From Prorocentrum cordatum (lineage: Eukaryota; Sar; Dinophyceae; Prorocentrales; Prorocentraceae): a stretch of DNA of 26,514 nucleotides. Numbering within the stretch: the stretch's first letter is position 1; every line of letters begins with the position of its first letter. Under the pieces are notes generated by a model, which saw only the letters and a list, made by a program, of their open reading frames with translations, did no database searches and was not told the origin of the DNA. This document shows positions 17,242 through 24,350 of the stretch, one piece after another. Both the position numbers and the translations under genes were made by a program. The stretch spans positions 47,501 to 74,014 of the forward strand of contig CAUYUJ010003979.1 in NCBI GenBank assembly GCA_963575745.1, given 5' to 3'.

Positions 17242-17942
17242 ATCTGTGCCGACGCTGTCCGCCACTGCGGCCCGGAGCTCCGATATGGCGGACTATGGCA
17301 CGACGTCCGTCGCTCAGGGTGGAGGCGTGTGTGCCAGGAGCCCAACGACCTGCTGAGCCGAATGCCTGCGGACGACTGAAGGCTCAGTTTTAATCCAAAA
17401 TATCGGGCGAGAGCTTGGGGGGGGCGCAGGCTGGAGGAGGGAGGGGGGTGCAAGCTGGAGGAGGACGAGGAGGGGAAGGGGAAGGAGAGCTAGGACGGAG
17501 GTGGCGGGGGGATGCGGCCTGGAGGAGGACGAGGAGGGAGGAGGGAGGAGGGAGGAGGGAGGAGGGAGGAGGGAGGAGGGACGACGACGACGACGACTGC
17601 TGACGACAGACGACAGACTTGACGACGACGACGACCGACGACGACTGCTGACGACAGACGACAGACGCGACGACGACGACGGCAGCGACGACGACGAGGA
17701 CGGACGACGACGATGATGATGACCCAGCGCGCGCACACTTATTGCAAACTGCGGCTTCGCAACCGCGTGCTCTCCTATTATACGCAACCGCAACTGCGGC
17801 TTGGCAACCGCAACCCCGCAACTGCGGGCTATCCTACACCGCAACATGCACTCCATCGCTAATGGGATGCACTACGCAGGCAGCAGGCGCCCAGTAGTAC
17901 CGAGCTCTGTTCCGCAACTGCGGCTCCTCGGTCTTGCCGCAC
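17242..17942. other. Intergenic region between ORFs E and F
   Basis: The part near ORF E has several one-base motif variants (about 17180-17270, partly coding). The middle holds purine-rich and GAC-rich repeats, listed separately. Near the ORF F stop codon there are exact motif copies at 17788, 17816 and 17912, the last starting 19 nt past the stop. Open frames on both strands here are low complexity. Confidence 0.5.
17400..17720. repeat. GGAGGGA and GACGAC repeats with a 48-bp duplication
   Basis: GGAGGA/GGGAGGA tandem units at 17415-17580 are followed by GAC trinucleotides. The segment ACGACTGCTGACGACAGACG occurs at 17593 and again at 17641, a 48-bp tandem duplication. It is non-coding and lies upstream of ORF E. 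Confidence 0.85.
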
Positions 17943-19769
17943 TCACCGCTCGTCCGCAACTGCGGCAGATCGCGGCTCTTCGTGCTTCCGCTTGCTCGCC
18001 CGACTTGCGCGTCCGTGGCCGACGAAGACGATGTTTTGGTGGATGCCCTCGCACCAGTGCGTGCTGAAGGTCTTCTCGTTGAGCTCCTTCTGAATGACCT
18101 TGCCGATTGGGGGCAGCGCTGCCAAGCCGAGCTTTTCTCTGACTCCGCTACTGCGGTCAGGGTCATCCTCCCACTTGGGCATGTACTTCGCTGGGACCCA
18201 GCGCCGAGAGATGATGGAGTCGCTTGTTCGATGCATCCAATCAGGGAGCCACTGGGGATCGTTCTTCGACGGCCTCCCTGCAAAATCCAGGTTGTAGTCC
18301 GCAATGCGCACGTCGCACGGGCCAATGGGGAGGACGTAATTCGGATGCATGACGCGTGTGCCCTCCACAATGCCTCCGAACAGGGCGGGTCCAGCCCTGA
18401 ACACCACCCCCACCGGGCAGGTGTAGCTGGCTCCGCAACTGCGGCCAAATGCTGCGAGCTGCTCAGGCGGGATGTCAAACAGGCCGCACAAGAACCGCAC
18501 ATCATTTTTATGGATGGAAGCAACCGCGTCCTTGAAGAAACCTGGATGCCACGCTGTTTGTTCTGTTTGCGTGATCTTCTGTTGGAGACGTTCGGTGACT
18601 GCGTGTCTGGACACGACGGCAAAACGGATCACCGCGGCAGGATTCATGTCGGAGCCCTTCAGGCGAAAGCGCAGGATCGTGACGGCGTGGGTGGCCCCAA
18701 CAACATGACCCGCAACTGCGGTCTCTGCGATGATGTGCGGGCGCACGAGCACCACGCCCGTGTCTCTGAACAGGCCAACCGTCGTCCAGTAAGGCTCCGC
18801 GGTGTTGTTTTTCAAAGTGACAGCGTCTTCGACGGCAGTCCTGAGTCCAACGGGAACGTCGTAGCTGCAAGCGCCTTCGACGTTCCCCGTGCGGAACAGC
18901 TCGGGGTCCCATACGACGAAGACGACCGCCGCAGTTTGGTGCAAGATGCACCTGAAGACATCTTCCTTTGTTGCCACCTTCGTGATGACCACCACGTTGA
19001 ACACCAAAGCGATGGTGGACGGAACCCGATTGCCGTCTTCTGTACGAAGGAATCCTTCGTTCCACTTGGGGCGTTCCCCAAAGTAGTTTATCCCTGGAGG
19101 GGACCTGGTCCGCTGCTTCTTCCGCGGTGCTCCCGCATCTTCCCGCAACTGCGGTTCCGACGGAGGCCCCGCGCGACCCCGCGACTGCGGTTCTGACAGC
19201 GGCGAGTCTTCCGTGGGAGGCGGCCTTTTCCTCGGCCGCGAATCGGCCGAGGCGGTTGTCTCGGCGGCTTTCTCCTGGGAGGCGGCCTCGTCTTCGGGTT
19301 GGGCGCCTCGTTTGGACTCGGCTGCGAGCAGCACGGCCGAGGGCGCGCTGCTCCCAGATGAGCCGCGCGCGGCACCTGGCTCGCCGGCCACCCCCGCAAC
19401 TGCGGTCTCGGTGGCGGCTCCCGTCACTGCTGGTTGGTCCTGCTGCTTCGTCGGCGTCTGCGCCCGAGGCCCCCATTTTGCCTTGGGGGTCAAGTGCGCC
19501 CTGCGCAACTGCGCCTCTTCGCGCCTCCCACCAGCAGAGCTCCCACTCGCAGCGCTTATCGGCGGCGGCGGCCGATATTCCCGCGAGGAGCTAGACGACT
19601 GCGGGGAGGCCTCGCGCGGCGGTCGCTCGGGGCTTCCGCTACTGCGGTCCTCCGTCGGCTCCGCGACTGCGGCATCCGCGGCAGCCCCTTGCAGGCCGAA
19701 CCTTTCCCGCAGTTGCTGCTTCAGCTCGGCGAACCGCTTGTCGACCTCGGCTTTGCGACCTGGGTCCAT
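17943..19769 (-). CDS. ORF F: diverged, probably inactive EEP-like protein
   Basis: This 608-residue ORF starts at ATG 19769. Residues 1-225 are low complexity, with a charged helix at the start, Ser/Pro/Arg-rich linkers and a KKQR basic patch. Residues about 250-500 follow the EEP layout seen in ORF A: FNVVVITKVATKEDVFRCI, VVFVVWDPELF, a strand VTILRFRLKG, then VIRFAVVSRHA and VRFLCGLFDIPPEQLAAFGR. The last segment aligns with KVCMGDFNMCMFQLVSWCR of ORF A, but the GDFN Asp is Leu (GLFD), so metal binding is probably lost. It may be a structural or DNA-binding partner of ORF A derived from an old duplication. The call rests on segment-by-segment resemblance by eye. Confidence 0.6.
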   Translation of the reverse strand: MDPGRKAEVDKRFAELKQQLRERFGLQGAAADAAVAEPTEDRSSGSPERPPREASPQSSSSSREYRPPPPISAASGSSAGGRREEAQLRRAHLTPKAKWGPRAQTPTKQQDQPAVTGAATETAVAGVAGEPGAARGSSGSSAPSAVLLAAESKRGAQPEDEAASQEKAAETTASADSRPRKRPPPTEDSPLSEPQSRGRAGPPSEPQLREDAGAPRKKQRTRSPPGINYFGERPKWNEGFLRTEDGNRVPSTIALVFNVVVITKVATKEDVFRCILHQTAAVVFVVWDPELFRTGNVEGACSYDVPVGLRTAVEDAVTLKNNTAEPYWTTVGLFRDTGVVLVRPHIIAETAVAGHVVGATHAVTILRFRLKGSDMNPAAVIRFAVVSRHAVTERLQQKITQTEQTAWHPGFFKDAVASIHKNDVRFLCGLFDIPPEQLAAFGRSCGASYTCPVGVVFRAGPALFGGIVEGTRVMHPNYVLPIGPCDVRIADYNLDFAGRPSKNDPQWLPDWMHRTSDSIISRRWVPAKYMPKWEDDPDRSSGVREKLGLAALPPIGKVIQKELNEKTFSTHWCEGIHQNIVFVGHGRASRASKRKHEEPRSAAVADER

Positions 19770-20434
19770 GGCGTGGCCGCGCGCGGCCCCCGTCCGACGG
19801 GGGAACTGCGGCCGGCTTGGGAGAGGAAGGACAACGAGGGAGACGGCGGGGATGAGGACGAGGAAGGCGAAGAGGAGGATGGAGAGGACGCGACGGAAGA
19901 GGATGGCGCGAAGAGCTCAGACGAGGGTGAAAGGAGCAAGGGGACTGCGACGAGGATGACGGGGCAGAAACGGAGGAGGAGGAATCAACAAAGTCCGCAA
20001 CTGCGGCCCTCGGGGGGGACTGCGACGAGGACGACGGGAAATGACTCGGCCAACGGAGGCGGGCTACGGCCAACGGAAGGAACTGCGACGAGGAGGAAAG
20101 GCGGAGGGAGGAGACTGCGACGAGGACGACGGGGAAGGGGCGACGAGGACGACGAACAACTGCGGATCCATCTGTTTAAGTACCTGTCTCCGCAACTGCG
20201 GCCGCGCTAATTAACGTCACGAGTGCTTCAACGGAGGTGATGCGCGCCCGAAGCACCTAATTACAGCGGTCAGTCGTGGGAGCGCCGCAACTGCGGCCAA
20301 GCTGTATGAAGTCGCTAGAAGGCAGCGCCGCAACTGCGGCCGAAAGCGCGCATAGTGAGTCAAACGAGCGCGGCGTCACGCGATCGGTCCCCGCAACTGC
20401 GGTTCCATGGCTGCGCAATCCCGCAACTGCGGTG
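19770..20434. other. Intergenic region between ORFs F and G, with motif cluster
   Basis: Positions 19840-20150 carry four or five copies of an imperfect unit built on ACTGCGACGAGGACGACGGG. From 20190 to 20432 there are five exact 12-bp motifs in 243 bp (20190, 20285, 20328, 20391, 20421), the densest cluster in the window. The last begins 2 nt after the ORF G stop codon. No gene is supported. Confidence 0.7.
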
Positions 20435-21328
20435 TCAAGGCTGCGCGGACCACCGCGGTTGCAGCTGCGCCCCCTTGCTCGCGTCGAACCGCCCAGGATT
20501 CGGATGGGCGTGCAGCATCTTCCAGAACGTGAACGTTCCGTGGCCATCGCTCTTGCCGAGACCTGCCCTCGGGCCCCGCACGGGATGCGAGTGCGGCTCC
20601 ACCTCATACGTGTTGAACTTCGGGCTAGACCAGGATGGGTGGACGCGAATGCCCGAGCCGTCGTCGCGGATGAGGACGAAATCCCACTGGGGCAGAGGGA
20701 TTCTTTGCGCCTGTCCTCTGTCCACCCCTTTCGTGTGCCTCATGTTGTCGAGACTGCTAGGGCACGGGCGGCACTCGCAGCGGACCAACCCGCGACTGCG
20801 GTCATTGTCAGGGCCGCACACGACGCGCAGCATTGTAGGTCCATCCATCTGCGCGACCATCTCCAGCCAAGACCACGGCACTTTGACAGTGTGGTCCCAG
20901 TCCCAATCCCTGTTGTCCTGCGCCTTCCCCTTTGCGCGGTACTTAAGGATCTTCGAAATTTCCTCCGCAACTGCGGTACCTCCGAAGACGGGCGTGCGGC
21001 TGCCGAAAGGGTTTTCTCGGTCTTCGTACTCGTCTCGGAACCACTTCAAGGCCGCGTTGTGCTGCTTATAATTGCCGTTCCAGTTCGCCCTGAAGTTCTC
21101 GAAGAATTCCAACTTGAAAATTGGCAGCGGCTCATTGCGCACAATTTGAAACAGCGCAACTGCGCCTTGTTCTTCGCGCCCTGGGGGAAGCAGGGGACCG
21201 CCTCCTTTGCCCGCCGCTGTTGCGGCCGCGGGCTCCGCGGCAGGAGAACCTGCCGAGGCACTCGAGCGGCCACCTTCCCATGCATTCCACCAGCCACCCT
21301 CGTCGTCCCACCAGCGGGCGCCCTCCAT
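20435..21328 (-). CDS. ORF G: hypothetical protein, Gly/Trp-rich N-terminus
   Basis: ATG 21328 gives 297 residues beginning MEGARWWDDEGGWWNAW. The frame remains open without an ATG to about 21520 through a Gly/Trp-rich stretch, so the true start or a 5' exon is uncertain. The ordered part begins at about FQIVRNEPLPIFKLEFFENFRAN and includes YKQHNAALKWFRDEYEDRENPFG, VKVPWSWLEMVAQMDGPTMLRVVCG, and QWDFVLIRDDGSGIRVHPSW near the end, then SDGHGTFTFWKM. I do not recognise the family. The competing frame from 21600 to about 21200 contains several AVAD motif peptides, the usual coding phase elsewhere in the element, which hints at a frameshift or intron at the 5' end. It is the first gene of the unidirectional block. 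Confidence 0.55.
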   Translation of the reverse strand: MEGARWWDDEGGWWNAWEGGRSSASAGSPAAEPAAATAAGKGGGPLLPPGREEQGAVALFQIVRNEPLPIFKLEFFENFRANWNGNYKQHNAALKWFRDEYEDRENPFGSRTPVFGGTAVAEEISKILKYRAKGKAQDNRDWDWDHTVKVPWSWLEMVAQMDGPTMLRVVCGPDNDRSRGLVRCECRPCPSSLDNMRHTKGVDRGQAQRIPLPQWDFVLIRDDGSGIRVHPSWSSPKFNTYEVEPHSHPVRGPRAGLGKSDGHGTFTFWKMLHAHPNPGRFDASKGAQLQPRWSAQP

Positions 21329-21689
21329 TCCCCAACCCTCGCATCCGTTGCCGCCCCATCCGCCGCCCTCCCATCCGCGACTGCGGTCACTTCCGTCGCC
21401 GCCATCCTGCGCTTTTCCTCTCCATCCGCCAAGAGAATCTCCGCCGCCCCAGCCGCCACTGCGGTCACCTCCGCCGCCGTATCCGCCACTGCGGCCGCCC
21501 AACCCCCACTTGTTCCCCAACCGCCGCCGCTGCTCTTTGAAGAATCCGCAACTGCGGCCCGTGTTTCCTCTTCCGCTTTGTCATCCCACCCTGCACGCAT
21601 CTCTGCCCCGACTGCAGGCCGCGGAGGCGGGCGCGAGCCCGCCCAACCGCCGTGAAACCTACCGTCGGCGCGGGCTTGAGCCGAACGTG
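21329..21689. other. Possible 5' coding part of ORF G in a shifted frame
   Basis: On the minus strand a frame from ATG 21600 reads MRAGWDDKAEEETRAAVADS and continues with further AVAD peptides to about 21330. The ORF G frame over the same bases is Gly/Trp-rich. Only one can be right, unless splicing or frameshifting joins them. One exact motif lies at 21545 and several one-base variants at 21370-21495. Confidence 0.35.
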
Positions 21690-22402
21690 CATGGAGGAGG
21701 AGGATGAGGAGGAGGAGGGTGAATGTGAGGAGGATGATGCGTTCCTGGGAGGTGTGCCTTCGCGTGCAACACAAGAGCCCTGAGAATTCCTGAGGCCCCT
21801 CCAACAGCCAAGGACGCGGATGACAAGAAAGTCGAGAAGATTGGGAACCGATTGAGGATTAAGAGGCGTGCGACGAAAGGGATGATGATGACGAAGAGGA
21901 AGATCAGTGAAGGGGAGGAGCGGACAGGAATTATGGAGGAGTGATAGCAGAGGAGGAAGAGGGGGAAGGGGGAGGAGGAGGAGGAGGAGGAGGAGGGAGA
22001 GGAAAAGGGGGAGGAGGAGGAGGAGGAAGAAGGGGAGGAGGAGGAGGAGGAGGAGGAGGAGGAGGAGGAAGAGGAGGAGGAGGAGGAGGAGGAGGAGGAA
22101 GAGGAGGAGGACGACGACGACGAGGAGGAGGAGGAGGAGGAGAGGGAGAAGGAGAACGGGGACAGGAGGACAAGGACGGAGAAATATAACAAATGAGGGG
22201 GAGGAGGCGGAGGAGGAGGAGGACGAGGAGGAGAAGCAGGAAGAGGAGGAGGAGAGGGGGGAGGAAGAGTGCGCGTGAGACTGGGAGAACGAGGTAATTA
22301 ATTAGAGAGGGAACGGGGGAGGAGGGAGGACAAGGAAGAGCATACAGCGACGAGAAGAGGAGAAGGAACAGACGAAGGCTCCTGCTGATCGCATTTCCGC
22401 AT
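21690..22402. repeat. Purine-rich GGA/GAG tract inside the right end of the element
   Basis: GGAGGA repeats are most regular at 21950-22130 and 22200-22270, with AAG/GAC interruptions. The region fills the space between the 5' end of ORF G and the right inverted repeat. It mirrors the pyrimidine tracts elsewhere in the window and could form triplex DNA. Long open frames on both strands (poly-Arg/Gly, poly-Ser/Pro) are repeat artefacts. Any promoter for the block would be expected here or within the inverted repeat. Confidence 0.85.
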
Positions 22403-22503
22403 CGTTCAAAGCAGTGCCGGGGCACTGCTTTGAACGACTGGTGATGTTCAAAGCAGTTCCCCGGCACTGTGTTCCATCGTCGCCGTTATAAGGGCTATTG
22501 GAT
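22403..22503 (-). repeat. Right terminal inverted repeat
   Basis: Read from 22503 inward on the minus strand it begins ATCCAATAGCCCTTATAACG and continues GCGACGA. It differs from the left end at two of the first 27 bases. It contains a damaged palindrome (22446-22475) and an intact one (22403-22436, 16-bp arms around GG). Its total length of 101 bp equals that of the left repeat, although the spacers differ. Confidence 0.9.
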
Positions 22504-22505
22504 TA
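22504..22505. repeat. Right target-site duplication TA
   Basis: This pairs with TA at 5974-5975. The satellite sequence resumes immediately after it with CCCAAAAGCATCCTCCAG, the expected continuation of the monomer cut at 5973. Confidence 0.85.
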
Positions 22506-23999
22506 CCCAAAAGCATCCTCCAGTGCTGGGACCCGACCCCTGGGGCTCAAAAAAGCACCAGGCCCTAAGGCCCGAGTGCTCCCTCCAGGGCTGGGTGCCG
22601 ACCTCCAGAGCTGCCAAAAGGCACTCAAACAAAAACCTTTGGAGCTCCCCATGCCCAAAAGCGTCCTCCAGGATTCGGCCCCGACACCCGGAAGTGCAAA
22701 ACCGGAAAATGTTTTGGGAGGTCCCCAGGCCCGAAAGCATCCTCCAGAGCTCGGCCCTGACCCTCCTGGCTGCCGAAAGCACCGAAAAAAACTGTTTGGG
22801 CCTCAGAACGTGTTTGGGGGAAGTTTCCCAAGCCCGAAAGCATCCTCCAGAGCTCGGCGCTTATCCCTGCGCTGCGAGAAAAAAAAACGAGCCCTGAGTC
22901 TTGATTTGGGATGCCCCAAGCCCGAAAGCATTCTCCAGGCTGCGACAAGCACCCAAACAAAACGTGTTGGATTCGGAAAAAGGGTTTGGAAAGGTCCCCA
23001 GGCCCGAAAGCGTCCTCCAAGGTTGGGCCCCGATCCCCCGAGCTGCGGAAAAAATATCACACAAAAGACTGGAGGTCCCCAGGGCCGCAAGCATCCTCCC
23101 GGCGTCGGCCCCGACCCCCGGGGCTCCGAAAAGCACCGCAAAACATTGTTCTGGCTCTGAAACATGTTTGAGGGAGGTCCCCAAGCCCAAAAACCTCCTC
23201 CAGACTTCGGCCCCAGCACCCAGAGCTGCGAAAGGCACCCCGCAAAACTTCACTGGGCCCGAAAGATTGTTGGGGAGATCCCCAGGCCCGGAAGCGTCCT
23301 CCAAGCGTCGGCATCGACGCCCAGGGGTGCGAAAAGCACCCCAAAGTCGGGGCCCGAACCAGTTTTTGTGGGAAGTCCCCAGGCCCGAAAGCCTCCTACA
23401 GGGCTGGGTCACGATCCCCGAGGTTGCAAAAAGTACCCCTAAACATTTGTCACGATCGACAGATTTTTGGGAAGGCCCCCAGGCCCGAAAGCATCCTCCG
23501 GAGCTCGGCCCCGACCCCCAAGGCTGCGAAAAGCAACCCCCCCAAAAAACGGCTCGACCGTAATTTGTTGCCTGGGAGGCTCCCAGGCCCGAAAGCTTTC
23601 TCCGCGGCTGGCCCCGACCCCGGGGCCCGCGAGAAGCATCCCAGAGCACCCTCGGGGTCCCCAAGACCGAAACCCTCCTCTAGGGGTCGGCCCGGACCTC
23701 TGGGGCTGCGAAAAGCACCCCCGAGCAAATTCTCGGGCCCCGAAAGATGGCTGGGGGGGAGATCTCCAGGCCCGAAAGCGTCCTCCAGCACGGGGGCCCG
23801 ACCCCCCGGGTTCCGAAAAACGCCCCGTACTCAGGCCCGAGTGCCTACTCCAATGCTGGGCCCCGATCCCTGGGGCTGCCAGAAGCACCCCAAGAAACTC
23901 TTCGGGCCCCGAACAGATTCCTGGGAGGATCCGCAGGCCCGAAATCATTATCCCGGGCAGGGCCCCCTAGTGCGTCGTCCTTCTTTCGCGGTCCTGGGG
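22506..23999. repeat. Degenerate satellite array, right part
   Basis: Roughly 17 head-to-tail monomers run in the same orientation as the left array, each with variants of GGTCCCCAGGCCCGAAAGC, TCCTCCAG, GACCCCC and CTGCGAAAAGCACC. The spacing of TCCTCCAG between neighbours is about 76, 103, 88, 83 and 81 bp in the first units. Monomers are well diverged, which suggests an old array. Frames of more than 200 codons across it are repeat artefacts. Confidence 0.92.
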
Positions 24000-24350
24000 T
24001 CCGAGAACGCCCTGCAGCAGCCAAAATGAAAAAGGAAGACTGCAATGGTGATGGTGATCATTGTGATGGTGATTGTGGTGATGCCACGAGCAGGTTTTGT
24101 CCCCTACCAATGCTTTACCAAGCGGAGCACGCATGGGCCAGCACGAAAAGCTGGAGCTCAACGCTCGTTTATCTTCGCACCCCGCGCCGAAAGTCCACAG
24201 CTGCCGAAACCAGCCACGCATGGCCGCTACCACGGGTTAGCGGAATGACAACCGCCTGGTGGCCGTGGAAGAAGAATTGAGCGTCTTCGAAGAATATTGC
24301 TCCTCATCCGCATAATAATGGCAAACCTCCTATCAGAGGAATGCCCTGGA
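24000..24350. other. Non-satellite island inside the array
   Basis: This stretch breaks the satellite pattern. It starts with a GTGATGGTGAT-rich patch (24046-24080) and continues as unique sequence to about 24340, where satellite sequence resumes. No ORF with a domain, no tRNA-like fold and no obvious inverted ends are visible. It may be a small insertion or a highly diverged stretch. Confidence 0.5.

Larger units (their letters stand above)
6142..21556 (+). repeat. Dispersed 12-bp motif CCGCAACTGCGG, about 47 exact copies
   Basis: The motif is two complementary pentamers, CCGCA and TGCGG, around AC. By hand I count about 47 exact copies, including 6142, 6178, 6540, 6579, 8407, 8488, 10127, 12291, 12315, 12939, 12967, 16437, 17788, 17816, 19143, 20190, 20285, 20328, 20391, 20421, 20965 and 21545. 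There are also about two dozen copies with one change, usually at base 5 (CCGCCACTGCGG, CCGCGACTGCGG, CCGCTACTGCGG). All read CCGCNACTGCGG on the plus strand. They occur inside ORFs and between them, and I see none in the flanks. Function is unknown. Confidence 0.93.
5976..22503 (-). mobile_element. Giant (about 16.5 kb) pogo-like DNA transposon with seven ORFs
   Basis: The element is 16,528 bp, bounded by inverted terminal repeats and flanked by TA. It interrupts a satellite monomer, and joining 5973 to 22506 through one TA restores the monomer register. All seven substantial ORFs lie on the minus strand, and one (8506-12621) encodes a DDD transposase of CENP-B/pogo type, the class that duplicates TA. 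A 12-bp motif and a 34-bp palindrome family are confined to it. Known pogo-like elements are usually a few kb, so the size and cargo are unusual. The element appears intact by eye. Activity, copy number and mobility of the whole unit are inference. Confidence 0.88.

Noticed and set aside
12856-17379. Long plus-strand frames antisense to ORFs C, D and E, including one of about 700 codons at 15289-17379
   Set aside because: They are shadows of the minus-strand genes. The minus frames carry ordered, hydrophobic-core-like segments and match the direction of all other genes in the element.
6142-21556. CRISPR-like or tandem-array reading of the 12-bp motif
   Set aside because: Spacing is irregular (24 to about 800 bp), copies lie inside conserved-looking coding sequence, and the unit is far shorter than a CRISPR repeat.
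21659-22467. Poly-Ser, poly-Pro and Gly/Arg frames in the GGA tract
   Set aside because: Simple repeat with all frames open; no gene.
5970-22509. A 4-bp target duplication CCCA instead of TA
   Set aside because: CCCA occurs on both sides, but using it would delete six bases of the satellite monomer. The TA model restores the monomer length exactly and fits a pogo-type transposase.
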